From positions 2,069,697 to 2,133,696 of the forward strand of contig NZ_KB905472.1 of the NCBI RefSeq assembly GCF_000382445.1: a DNA stretch of 64,000 bases, read 5' to 3'. This document shows, piece by piece, positions 37,965 to 46,710 of this stretch (the first letter of the stretch is position 1; the number at the start of each line of letters is the position of its first letter). The position numbers were made by a program, and so were the translations under genes. This DNA comes from Phocaeicola massiliensis B84634 = Timone 84634 = DSM 17679 = JCM 13223 (GTDB taxonomy: Bacteria > Bacteroidota > Bacteroidia > Bacteroidales > Bacteroidaceae). Below the pieces are notes generated by a model. It was not told where the DNA came from. It made no database searches and saw only the letters and a list, made by a program, of their open reading frames with translations.

Positions 37965-38013
37965 AAAAAAAACGACCCGCCGATTTGAGCATCGTTGAGA
38001 GGCTTGGCAGGTT
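37965..38013 (-). ncRNA. Structured small RNA upstream of the Abi gene (AbiF-RNA-like)
   Basis: Between the promoter box (38023-38030) and the start codon the minus strand folds as a terminator-like hairpin: ACCTGCC (38006-38012) with GGCGGGT (37975-37981), seven pairs including one G-T, an inner GAT-GCTCAA-ATC hairpin, an asymmetric 5' bulge AAGCCTCTCAAC, then CGTTTTTTTT. This promoter-hairpin-U-run order implies a stand-alone RNA of about 45-55 bases with readthrough into abi. A structured RNA motif next to abiF genes has been described; assignment to it is from memory. The RNA is the likely partner or antitoxin of the HEPN protein. Confidence 0.7.
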
Positions 38014-38022
38014 CTAATGCTG

Positions 38023-38030
38023 CAAAGGTA
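38023..38030 (-). promoter_or_regulatory. -7 box for the Abi small RNA and Abi gene
   Basis: The minus strand reads TACCTTTG, a TAnnTTTG match. It lies 10 bases before the RNA hairpin and 71 bases before the Abi start codon. Confidence 0.7.
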
Positions 38031-38068
38031 ATAAAACTATTCTGAACTATAAAATTTTTCATGGTTTT

Positions 38069-38117
38069 GTTCCTAAGTTTTGTTCCTAAAATAGTTCCTA
38101 AAATAGTTCCTAAAATA
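38069..38117. repeat. 12-bp tandem repeat GTTCCTAAAATA
   Basis: Three perfect 12-base copies of GTTCCTAAAATA (38082, 38094, 38106) are preceded by a degenerate 13-base copy at 38069. No protein frame uses it sensibly. It is upstream of the Abi promoter and could be a recombination scar or a binding site. Confidence 0.85.
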
Positions 38118-38272
38118 GCTTTTATTACATTTCAAAAGTCGTATGACAGCTATTTAAGGTGAGTATAACCATGACAAAATATAGATACTAAAATGGTACT
38201 AAATTGTATCTTCTTCTTTATAACTGCATTATAAAATTCTTAATATCAGCTTGTTATTAAATTTAATAAATC
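38118..38272. other. A+T-rich gap between the 12-bp repeat and the DinD/Bro-like fragment
   Basis: This stretch is very A+T-rich and contains no reading frame or hairpin of note. It replaces the missing C-terminal half of the fragment at 38273-38590. Confidence 0.5.
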
Positions 38273-38590
38273 CTAGTCCATTAATGCTTGGTTAATGGAA
38301 AGTTCGGGATCTTGCATTTGGTCAAGACGTTCGGCAGCCACTTGCGCCATCCATAGCTTAAAAGGTTCTGCTTTGGGCGATGGAATAGATTGAATGAAGC
38401 GGAGAAGTTGCTGTGTGTCAGCCACATCAGTCAGGCACATTTCGCCGTCAGCCGCAAGCATTTTCAAACCGTGACAAATTGTCACGGTTTCATTACCTTC
38501 CTTCTTTAACCTTTGTTTTAACTTACGCCAATAGGCCGTTGCATCAACACTATCCGTTAAGACAGCTACTACATCAGCAGAATGCTGTAA
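38273..38590 (-). pseudogene. Fragment of a DinD/Bro-like (DNA-damage-inducible or antirepressor-type) gene
   Basis: The minus strand keeps one open frame with ADVVAVLTDS, YWRKLKQRLKKEGNET, GLKMLAADGEM and IQSIPSPKAEPFKLWMAQVA, then ends at a stop right after SINQALMD. This is the middle of a family of about 250-300 residues that I know as DinD/Bro-like proteins in Bacteroidota. Both the N-terminal 30 or so residues and the C-terminal half are missing, and no good start codon is found. It is a decayed mobile-element or damage-response gene next to the Abi locus. Confidence 0.75.
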
Positions 38591-38715
38591 ACATAATAGT
38601 TGCTAAGTCATTACCTCACAATCGGGCATCTACTCCCAAAGCCTTTATTATAAGCCGATAAGAAAAACTTTCCAGAATTACAGAAAAAATTTCTCTCCGA
38701 ATGAATAATCCTTGC

Positions 38716-38723
38716 TATTTTTG
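38716..38723 (+). promoter_or_regulatory. -7 box for crcB
   Basis: TATTTTTG matches TAnnTTTG and lies 18 bases before the ATG. The leader is too short to hold a fluoride riboswitch. Confidence 0.6.
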
Positions 38724-38741
38724 CATTAAAATGCAGCAGTT

Positions 38742-40465
<1,724 letters not shown>

Positions 40466-40501
40466 GAAGGCATGTAAAGTCACCGCCTGACATAGCATTT
40501 C

Positions 40502-40580
40502 GGGAGTGTGTCAAAACATGGATAATGCTGCCCCTACAGCCTGACGATGGGATAGCCCGGTTTAGTTTTAACACACTCCC
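40502..40580. repeat. Dispersed intergenic repeat, copy B
   Basis: This 79-base element has inverted ends GGGAGTGTGTCAAAAC and GTTTTAACACACTCCC and the core CTGCCCCTACAGCCTGACGA. It is nearly identical to 1-70. It lies in the convergent eno and RecQ-like junction and could fold into a bidirectional terminator. Confidence 0.8.
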
Positions 40581-40588
40581 TTTTAGTC

Positions 40589-43000
40589 CTATCCCAAGGG
40601 GCTATATTTTTTCTTCATTTCTTCCACATTCATTCCCGTGAAATAGTCTTCTATAAACTCCCATCTCTGCTCATCATCCAAGGAAGTATTACCAAAAAAC
40701 AATTGGAACAGCTCTATCTGTTCAAGGAATATCTTTTCATTATTTTCAAGCACGAAGTTTTTATAAGCTTCCGATGTCACCTCTTTCTCCAGCACTTCAG
40801 GCATATTAACAGTCACCTCTACCGAAGGCACACCACCTTCGACAGTAAAATCGACCACATTGAGCATTGACAAAAGATTGAGAAGCATGTTTAGGTCTGA
40901 AAAAGGCGTGGTGTAAAACAGCAACAAATCTCCTTTCACTCCTGTAATACGCTGAGAGCAGAGCTTCTGATAACGTGAGAGCAACAAGTCAAAGCCTCGG
41001 GTAACAGTAAAAACCAACTTGTCTTCATCCTTTTTCTTCGTGCTACTGATATAGCTGACGCTTCTTCCCTCCTCCACTCTCGATTCCAGCAAAGAAGAAA
41101 GGAAACGTTTTGCCGAAGGAACATCCATATCATATTCGGCAAAGATACTGCGCAAATCATCTTCTTCAAACTTGCCCTTATTGCCATACAAACTAACAGT
41201 CAGCAAATCTTTCAACCGTTTCAGCAGACTCGCCAGTTTTGTGCATATATCTCCTGCATCTTCTTTCAGCAATACCTCATGTTTGCCGACAGCCGCCGCA
41301 CGGACTCCTTCAAACAAATTACCATTATATAAATCGCGCTTAAACTCCCGATAACCCATTTCCGAGAAACAGCTTTCCCACAATGCTTCAAAAGATACCT
41401 TATAAATACCTTCCGCACCGACCACGGGAGTCATAAACTTTTTATACGTTTCCCTGAAAGCAGTATCCCCTGTTTTTTCCTGTACATATCCATCTGTAAA
41501 GAGGGTCCGGGAATTTATCTCAATGGGCTGTCCTCCAAAACGGCTGGATAAATCTTCCTCTATCCATAACAAAGCCGTTTTTATCACTTGTCCCAAATCC
41601 GATTCATATTCCAACTTGTTCTGCTTACGAGGAAGTTTCACTGCAAACTCAAAATCCGACAAAGACACTTGCATCTCCTTGCTTTTGCCCTTCATCAAAT
41701 AGATTTCCCAAAGCTTCTTCAAAATCATCCCCAACTGATTTTGCGTAATGGCTCCGGCAGAGTGTAAGCGTTTCATAAAATAGAAATCCCGTTCATGAAA
41801 GTCGGTGGCCGCAATACCTTTAATACTTTTATCACGTGCCGCACGTCCTATCTCCTGAATATAGTCAACAAATGTACTCGAAGGAGCCACATGATACACC
41901 CGGTCAATATCACTGATGTCAATACCCATACCGAATGCTTTTGTCGCAATAATCATCCGTTTGTCACCTTCCTTAAAAGCTTCAACAATCGCTGCCTTCT
42001 GAGCCTTGTCCTTCTTTCCATAATAAGAAGACACCAATCGCCAGTTAGTAGAACGCACCCACATTTTAATCCGAGTGTCTATGCTGCCGGCAAAAGGATA
42101 ATACATGATAGTTTTATGTTCATCCAGAAAATCATCGGTACGTCCGATAATGACACGTTGTTTCGCCTTATCATAATTCTCATCTTCTTCAATAGTAAGC
42201 AAACGAATATCAAAGCCGATATTTTCGCGCTTCACTGTTCCCACAAACAGTCTGCAAGGGTCTATACGCAAAGAGCGGATGGTTTCAAAAACCATATCAT
42301 TTCCCCCGCGAGGATTCCAAACGGCAGTTGCAGTCAATGCAAAAACCGGAAAAGCATAGCCCAAGTTCTTCTTCAAATTATCCAAGTGACGACCCAGAAA
42401 CCAATAATCCACACGGAATTCCTTCCCCCATGTAGTTACCGTATGTGCCTCATCCACCACAATCAATCCTATCCGACGGTCACCTATAAAATGTTTAATA
42501 TCATAAGCCAACAATAATTCGGGAGAAAGATAAAATAAATCCGTCTCTCCCTCGCGCACCTGACGGTATGCCTCATTTTTTTCTTCAGGTGAAAGATCGG
42601 AAGATGCATAAGACACCTTTTCATATCCCAAATCACGCAGATTTTCCACTTGATCAACAATCAAAGCCTTCAAAGGAGAAATCACAATTGTAAGTAACTT
42701 ATATTCTTGTCCCAAATAAATGGCAGGAAGCTGGAACAATAAAGATTTACCGGCTCCCGTTGGCGCTGTCAACAAGAAATTATAAACCGAATCCGTCTTC
42801 ATCGATTTTTCAGACTCTTCAATAACCTCTTCTATCAATTGTCCTTGGGAAATTTTTAGTTTATCTTTGCCGGAAGACAAATCATTATAGACTTCAAAAT
42901 CACGAAAATCAGTATAGCCATATATTTCCTTTAAAAGTTCTTTTACGGCCGGGCGACATTGCTGTGGTAAAGATGCAGTTGCAATATTTGTTTCCTTCAT
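40589..43000 (-). CDS. RecQ-like DEAH helicase
   Basis: The 803-residue protein has SF2 motifs: Walker A TAPTGAGKS at 78-86, DEAH box VVDEAHTVTTWG near 183, motif III ALTATA and motif VI YIQEIGRAARD. The order and the FGMGIDISDIDRVYH segment place it in the RecQ group. The C-terminal 300 residues show no RQC zinc site or HRDC domain that I can identify, so it differs from canonical RecQ. Its target is probably branched or forked DNA in repair. It lies beside the SRP RNA/tRNA-Thr unit and convergent to eno. Confidence 0.85.
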   Translation of the reverse strand: MKETNIATASLPQQCRPAVKELLKEIYGYTDFRDFEVYNDLSSGKDKLKISQGQLIEEVIEESEKSMKTDSVYNFLLTAPTGAGKSLLFQLPAIYLGQEYKLLTIVISPLKALIVDQVENLRDLGYEKVSYASSDLSPEEKNEAYRQVREGETDLFYLSPELLLAYDIKHFIGDRRIGLIVVDEAHTVTTWGKEFRVDYWFLGRHLDNLKKNLGYAFPVFALTATAVWNPRGGNDMVFETIRSLRIDPCRLFVGTVKRENIGFDIRLLTIEEDENYDKAKQRVIIGRTDDFLDEHKTIMYYPFAGSIDTRIKMWVRSTNWRLVSSYYGKKDKAQKAAIVEAFKEGDKRMIIATKAFGMGIDISDIDRVYHVAPSSTFVDYIQEIGRAARDKSIKGIAATDFHERDFYFMKRLHSAGAITQNQLGMILKKLWEIYLMKGKSKEMQVSLSDFEFAVKLPRKQNKLEYESDLGQVIKTALLWIEEDLSSRFGGQPIEINSRTLFTDGYVQEKTGDTAFRETYKKFMTPVVGAEGIYKVSFEALWESCFSEMGYREFKRDLYNGNLFEGVRAAAVGKHEVLLKEDAGDICTKLASLLKRLKDLLTVSLYGNKGKFEEDDLRSIFAEYDMDVPSAKRFLSSLLESRVEEGRSVSYISSTKKKDEDKLVFTVTRGFDLLLSRYQKLCSQRITGVKGDLLLFYTTPFSDLNMLLNLLSMLNVVDFTVEGGVPSVEVTVNMPEVLEKEVTSEAYKNFVLENNEKIFLEQIELFQLFFGNTSLDDEQRWEFIEDYFTGMNVEEMKKKYSPLG

Positions 43001-43073
43001 GAAGAAAAAATTAGCTGGATGATTATAAATAGAAAAAGGAATGAAGACTTACTCCATTCCTTTTGTCTTTCTG

Positions 43074-43147
43074 AGCCTCTTGTCGGATTCGAACCAACGA
43101 CCCCGAGATTACAAATCACGTGCTCTGGCCAACTGAGCTAAAGAGGC
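43074..43147 (-). tRNA. tRNA-Thr (UGU)
   Basis: The minus strand folds as a 74-base cloverleaf: acceptor GCCTCTT/AAGAGGC, D-stem GCTC/GAGC, anticodon loop TTTGTAA with anticodon TGT, T-loop TTCGAAT in a GTTGG/CCGAC stem. The anticodon stem has one U-U mismatch (CGTGA/TCTCG). CCA is not encoded. The SRP RNA lies 4 bases upstream on the same strand, so both are probably from one transcript. Confidence 0.95.
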
Positions 43148-43151
43148 GGGT

Positions 43152-43247
43152 GGGTAAGCTTACTATATCGCGCCGCTACAACCAACTACCTTTGCTGCGA
43201 TCAAGCCCTGGAGGATTCATCAGGAGCTGGCCGTATAGGACTTACCC
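43152..43247 (-). ncRNA. ffs: Signal recognition particle RNA (small bacterial type)
   Basis: On the minus strand the ends GGGTAAG and CTTACCC form a 7-bp terminal helix, with CTATA/TATAG further in. The apex holds CAGG on the 5' side and AGCA on the 3' side, the conserved pair of SRP domain IV that binds Ffh, separated by a short stem and the loop TTGATC rather than the usual GGAA. Length is about 96 bases. The tRNA-Thr gene begins 4 bases after it, and a TACCTTTG box is 18 bases before it. Confidence 0.88.
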
Positions 43248-43265
43248 ATTTTTGTTTTGCGAGTG

Positions 43266-43273
43266 CAAAGGTA
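43266..43273 (-). promoter_or_regulatory. -7 box for SRP RNA and tRNA-Thr
   Basis: The minus strand reads TACCTTTG, a TAnnTTTG match, 18 bases upstream of the SRP RNA 5' end. Confidence 0.7.
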
Positions 43274-43379
43274 GATATATTTTTTGAAACTGCAATACTC
43301 TCATGCACTTTTTTTTGATTTTAGCAGAAAAAATACATTTTTCACCCCTAAATATAGCATGTATTCTTAATAAAAGCCG

Positions 43380-43387
43380 TACTTTTG
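43380..43387 (+). promoter_or_regulatory. -7 box for the DUF4199-glycosyltransferase operon
   Basis: TACTTTTG matches TAnnTTTG and lies 35 bases before the ATG at 43423. Confidence 0.65.
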
Positions 43388-43422
43388 TAGACTTATTAAT
43401 TTTGTGCACTTATCAATAAAGA

Positions 43423-43956
43423 ATGACTGAACGTAAACCAACTCTTCAAGAATGCGCAATGCGCTATGGCACGGGCATGGGACTGCTTTGGTCCTTTAAG
43501 TTCATGCTTTTTCCTTTAGGACTGAGAATACCTTTCCTATTACTCCTGTTTATTGTACTTACATTAGGTGTCCCTATTTTGGGCTATATTTTTGCTAAAA
43601 AATACAGAGAACGTTATTGCAACAATGCAATCAGCTTTGGGAAAGCATTGCTGTTTACAATATTTATGTATATGTTCGCATCCCTATTCGTAGCAGTAGT
43701 CCATTATATCTATTTCCATTTCATTGACGGCGGTTTTGTTTTTGAATTCTATCAGAATATGATTAACCAATTCAAGACAACTGCCCAAGCAGAACTTTTA
43801 CCTTCTATCGACCAATTGCAGGAAGCCTTTGATATGGTGGCAGCACTGACTCCATTGCAAATCACTTTCCAGTTGATATCAAATAATATATTTTACGGCA
43901 TGCTGATAGCAATCCCTACGGCATTGCTGATAATGCGTAAACCGAAAAACCAATAA
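43423..43956 (+). CDS. DUF4199-like integral membrane protein
   Basis: The 177-residue protein has four hydrophobic segments (about 15-35, 38-57, 75-100 and 150-170) with a soluble stretch between the third and fourth. The layout and the GKALLFTIFMYMFAS segment resemble DUF4199, a Bacteroidota family of unknown function. A glycosyltransferase starts 5 bases downstream, so the two are cotranscribed and may cooperate in the membrane. Confidence 0.8.
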   Translation: MTERKPTLQECAMRYGTGMGLLWSFKFMLFPLGLRIPFLLLLFIVLTLGVPILGYIFAKKYRERYCNNAISFGKALLFTIFMYMFASLFVAVVHYIYFHFIDGGFVFEFYQNMINQFKTTAQAELLPSIDQLQEAFDMVAALTPLQITFQLISNNIFYGMLIAIPTALLIMRKPKNQ

Positions 43957-43961
43957 GACAC

Positions 43962-44915
43962 ATGGATATATCTGTAGTTATTCCACTGTATAATGAAGAG
44001 GAATCTTTGCCGGAGCTCTTTGCCTGGATTCAACGCGTAATGGATGACAACCATTTCAGCTATGAAGTAATATTTGTAAATGACGGCAGTACAGACCGCT
44101 CTTGGGAGGTAATAGAAAATCTACGCACCCAATCGGATAAAGTAAAAGGAATCAAATTCCGCCGTAATTACGGCAAATCCCCTGCACTCTATTGCGGATT
44201 CGAAAAGGCGCAAGGCAATGTGGTTATCACGATGGATGCCGATTTGCAAGACAGCCCGGACGAAATTCCCGAACTCTACAGAATGATTACCAAGGAAGGT
44301 TATGATTTGGTATCGGGCTACAAGCAAAAACGCTACGACCCCTTGTCAAAGACCATCCCCACCAAGCTTTTCAATGCTACAGCACGTGCCGTATCCGGCA
44401 TCAACAACCTGCACGACTTCAATTGCGGGCTCAAAGCCTATCGCCGGGACGTGATCAAGAACATCGAAGTATACGGTGAAATGCACCGCTACATCCCCTA
44501 TTTGGCAAAAAATGCCGGCTTCTCTAAAATCGGAGAAAAGATAGTGCACCATCAGGCACGCAAATTCGGAAAGACCAAATTTGGCGGACTGAATCGTTTT
44601 TTCAACGGATATCTTGACTTAATCACTTTGTGGTTTCTATCTAAATTTGGCGTCAAACCGATGCACATGTTCGGCTTCTTAGGATCACTGATGTTTATCT
44701 TCGGATTTATTTCCGTAGTCATCATCGGTGCTAACAAATTATACAACCTAACAAACGGCCTGCCTTATACCCTGATAACGGATTCGCCCTATTTCTATCT
44801 GGCTTTGACGTTAATGATACTGGGCACACAATTATTCCTTGCCGGATTCATCGGTGAGTTAATAGCACGCAACGCTCCCGAACGCAACAACTATAAAATA
44901 GAAGAAGAGTTTTGA
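43962..44915 (+). CDS. Family 2 glycosyltransferase, polyprenyl-phosphate type
   Basis: The 317-residue protein has a GT-A domain (PLYNEEESLPELF, MDADLQDSPDEIPEL with the DxD metal site) and two C-terminal membrane segments (about 232-255 and 270-295). This resembles DPM1/GtrB-type transferases that load a sugar onto a polyprenyl phosphate. The soluble linker RRNYGKSPAL is also typical. It lies 5 bases after the DUF4199-like gene and overlaps the next gene by 4 bases. Confidence 0.92.
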   Translation: MDISVVIPLYNEEESLPELFAWIQRVMDDNHFSYEVIFVNDGSTDRSWEVIENLRTQSDKVKGIKFRRNYGKSPALYCGFEKAQGNVVITMDADLQDSPDEIPELYRMITKEGYDLVSGYKQKRYDPLSKTIPTKLFNATARAVSGINNLHDFNCGLKAYRRDVIKNIEVYGEMHRYIPYLAKNAGFSKIGEKIVHHQARKFGKTKFGGLNRFFNGYLDLITLWFLSKFGVKPMHMFGFLGSLMFIFGFISVVIIGANKLYNLTNGLPYTLITDSPYFYLALTLMILGTQLFLAGFIGELIARNAPERNNYKIEEEF

Positions 44916-45466
44916 GAATGAAGAAATTACCAATTACCATCCTATTGTTCCTGACTGCATCAGGATACTTATGGCAGGGATGCAGCGAAAGCGATTGTCC
45001 CCTGAGTACAACATCCCTTGCACATTTCGACTTACTGAGCAGTGACAGCCATTCGTCCGTCAAACTGACTTCCGAGGTCACCATTACAGGTACTACCGTG
45101 GCCGACGTTACAGTAAAAGACACATTGCCGGACGGAACCATAACAGATACAGTTGTGAAAGACTCTGTCTTGACAGACACCATTTACAACAAAGAAAGTG
45201 ACTTGAGCAGCTTCAGCCTTCCACTCAGTTATACATCAAAAACTACTTATACGATACATTACAATGAAAAGCTGAAAGACGTGATTGAAATAACGCATCG
45301 CAACATCCCTTTTATTAGCGATATAGAGTGTGGCACCATGATGTTCTATCAGGTGGAAAATATCAATTATACAACAAACTCACTGGATTCTGTAGTGATT
45401 GTAAACCCGGATATCAACAATGAAGAAAAGAGAAACTTTAATATATACTATACTATTAGGGAGTAG
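44912..45466 (+). CDS. DUF6452-like lipoprotein
   Basis: The 184-residue protein has a signal peptide and the lipobox LWQGC with Cys24 followed by SESDC. The body is Thr/Val-rich and beta-rich. I associate it with DUF6452, which in Bacteroides is encoded just before DUF6048. Its start overlaps the GT2 stop by 4 bases, and its last 47 bases overlap the next gene in another frame. Function unknown, probably outer-membrane lipoprotein. Confidence 0.8.
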   Translation: MRMKKLPITILLFLTASGYLWQGCSESDCPLSTTSLAHFDLLSSDSHSSVKLTSEVTITGTTVADVTVKDTLPDGTITDTVVKDSVLTDTIYNKESDLSSFSLPLSYTSKTTYTIHYNEKLKDVIEITHRNIPFISDIECGTMMFYQVENINYTTNSLDSVVIVNPDINNEEKRNFNIYYTIRE

Positions 45467-46124
45467 CTTACTGTTATGCCCCTTACGCTCTACAGCCCAA
45501 GAAAAGAAAACGGCAACAACAGAAGAAAAAGCCACCGTACCTCTGTATCAGGGCACGTATGTGGGCTTAGATGTATTTGGCCTGGGAAGTAAAATATTCG
45601 GCAGTGACTTTACCAGTGCCGAGGTGAGTGTGGAGGTAAACTTAAAAAACCGCTTCATCCCTATTATAGAAATCGGTTACGGTCATACAGACACCACCGA
45701 TGACGAAACCAATATTCATTATAAGGCTTCAGCACCTTATTTTCGTATCGGTATGAATTACAATATTCTTTTCAAAAAGCCTCATCTCCCCGGTTACGCG
45801 TATGGAGGTATACGCTATGGCTTCACCTCTTTCACATACGACGTCGATGCTCCCGCAATGGTCGACCCGACTTGGGGAAACATCACCGTTCCGTTTACCT
45901 ACAATGGGGTAAAAAGCAATGCCGGATGGGTAGAACTGGTGGGAGGGCTTACGACCAAGGTATACAAGAATTTTTATATGGGGCTTTCTGTGCGCTACCG
46001 GGTACGCACCAGCATGAAGAAAACAGGAAATACAGAACCCTGGTATATCCCCGGATTCGGCAAGAACAAAGCTAACCATTTTACTATCGGAACATACAGT
46101 TTAATCTATAAATTACCTTTTTAG
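45420..46124 (+). CDS. DUF6048-like outer-membrane beta-barrel protein
   Basis: The 234-residue protein has a signal peptide ending RSTAQ near 26. Alternating hydrophobic strands (YVGLDVFGLGSK, FIPIIEIGYGHTD, YMGLSVRYRVRT) and the C-terminal strand YSLIYKLPF, ending in Phe, point to a small beta-barrel. I associate it with DUF6048. The start codon lies 47 bases inside the DUF6452 gene. The two products may work together in the outer membrane. Confidence 0.8.
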   Translation: MKKRETLIYTILLGSSLLLCPLRSTAQEKKTATTEEKATVPLYQGTYVGLDVFGLGSKIFGSDFTSAEVSVEVNLKNRFIPIIEIGYGHTDTTDDETNIHYKASAPYFRIGMNYNILFKKPHLPGYAYGGIRYGFTSFTYDVDAPAMVDPTWGNITVPFTYNGVKSNAGWVELVGGLTTKVYKNFYMGLSVRYRVRTSMKKTGNTEPWYIPGFGKNKANHFTIGTYSLIYKLPF

Positions 46125-46127
46125 TGA

Positions 46128-46700
46128 ATGAACACACTAGAGATTTGGCTTTTGGCAATCAGTCTTGCTATGGATTGTTTCACGGTATCCATAACAAGCG
46201 GAATCATCATGCGTCGCATCTGCCGACGCACTTTTTTTGTAATGGCATTCTTTTTCGGACTCTTTCAGGCCGTTATGCCCCTTATTGGATGGTTCTGTGC
46301 CAGCCGGTTCAGCCATTTGATAAAAGACTATGACCACTGGATAGCTTTCGGCCTTTTGGCTTTTTTGGGAGGACGAATGATAAAAGAAGGGCTCAGCAAC
46401 GATGATAAATGTTGTTTTGACCCTACCCGCTTAAAAGTAGTATTGACACTGGCTGTAGCCACCAGTATCGATGCGTTGGCTGTCGGCATCTCCTTTGCCT
46501 TCGTAGGCATGAATTCATTCATGTCCATTCTTTCTCCAATAGCAATTATCGGCTTTACCTCCTTCGTCCTTTCTATGGCAGGCAATCTGATAGGAGTATT
46601 CTGCGGAAAGCGGTTTAACCTTCGGACAGAACTGTGGGGAGGTTTAATCCTGATAGCCATCGGCATCAAAATTTTAATAGAACATCTTTATCTCAACTAA
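46128..46700 (+). CDS. mntP: Manganese efflux pump MntP
   Basis: The 190-residue protein has six membrane segments in two repeated halves. Each half carries a conserved Asp: Asp16 in SLAMDCFTVSI and Asp115 in ATSIDALAVGI, the MntP transport residues. It exports Mn2+. It starts 3 bases after the DUF6048 gene, and apbE follows 10 bases downstream. No yybP-ykoY riboswitch was seen upstream, but the leader lies within the operon. Confidence 0.92.
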   Translation: MNTLEIWLLAISLAMDCFTVSITSGIIMRRICRRTFFVMAFFFGLFQAVMPLIGWFCASRFSHLIKDYDHWIAFGLLAFLGGRMIKEGLSNDDKCCFDPTRLKVVLTLAVATSIDALAVGISFAFVGMNSFMSILSPIAIIGFTSFVLSMAGNLIGVFCGKRFNLRTELWGGLILIAIGIKILIEHLYLN

Positions 46701-46710
46701 TTATAATATT

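Noticed and set aside
38700-38741. Fluoride riboswitch before crcB
   Set aside because: The promoter box lies 18 bases before the ATG, leaving no space for the aptamer.
37953-38741. Integrase or attachment sites flanking the Abi region
   Set aside because: No recombinase gene and no matching direct repeats at the two ends were found by eye.
41795-42517. Plus-strand reading frame opposite the RecQ-like gene
   Set aside because: It mirrors the codon pattern of the real gene and has no motif support.
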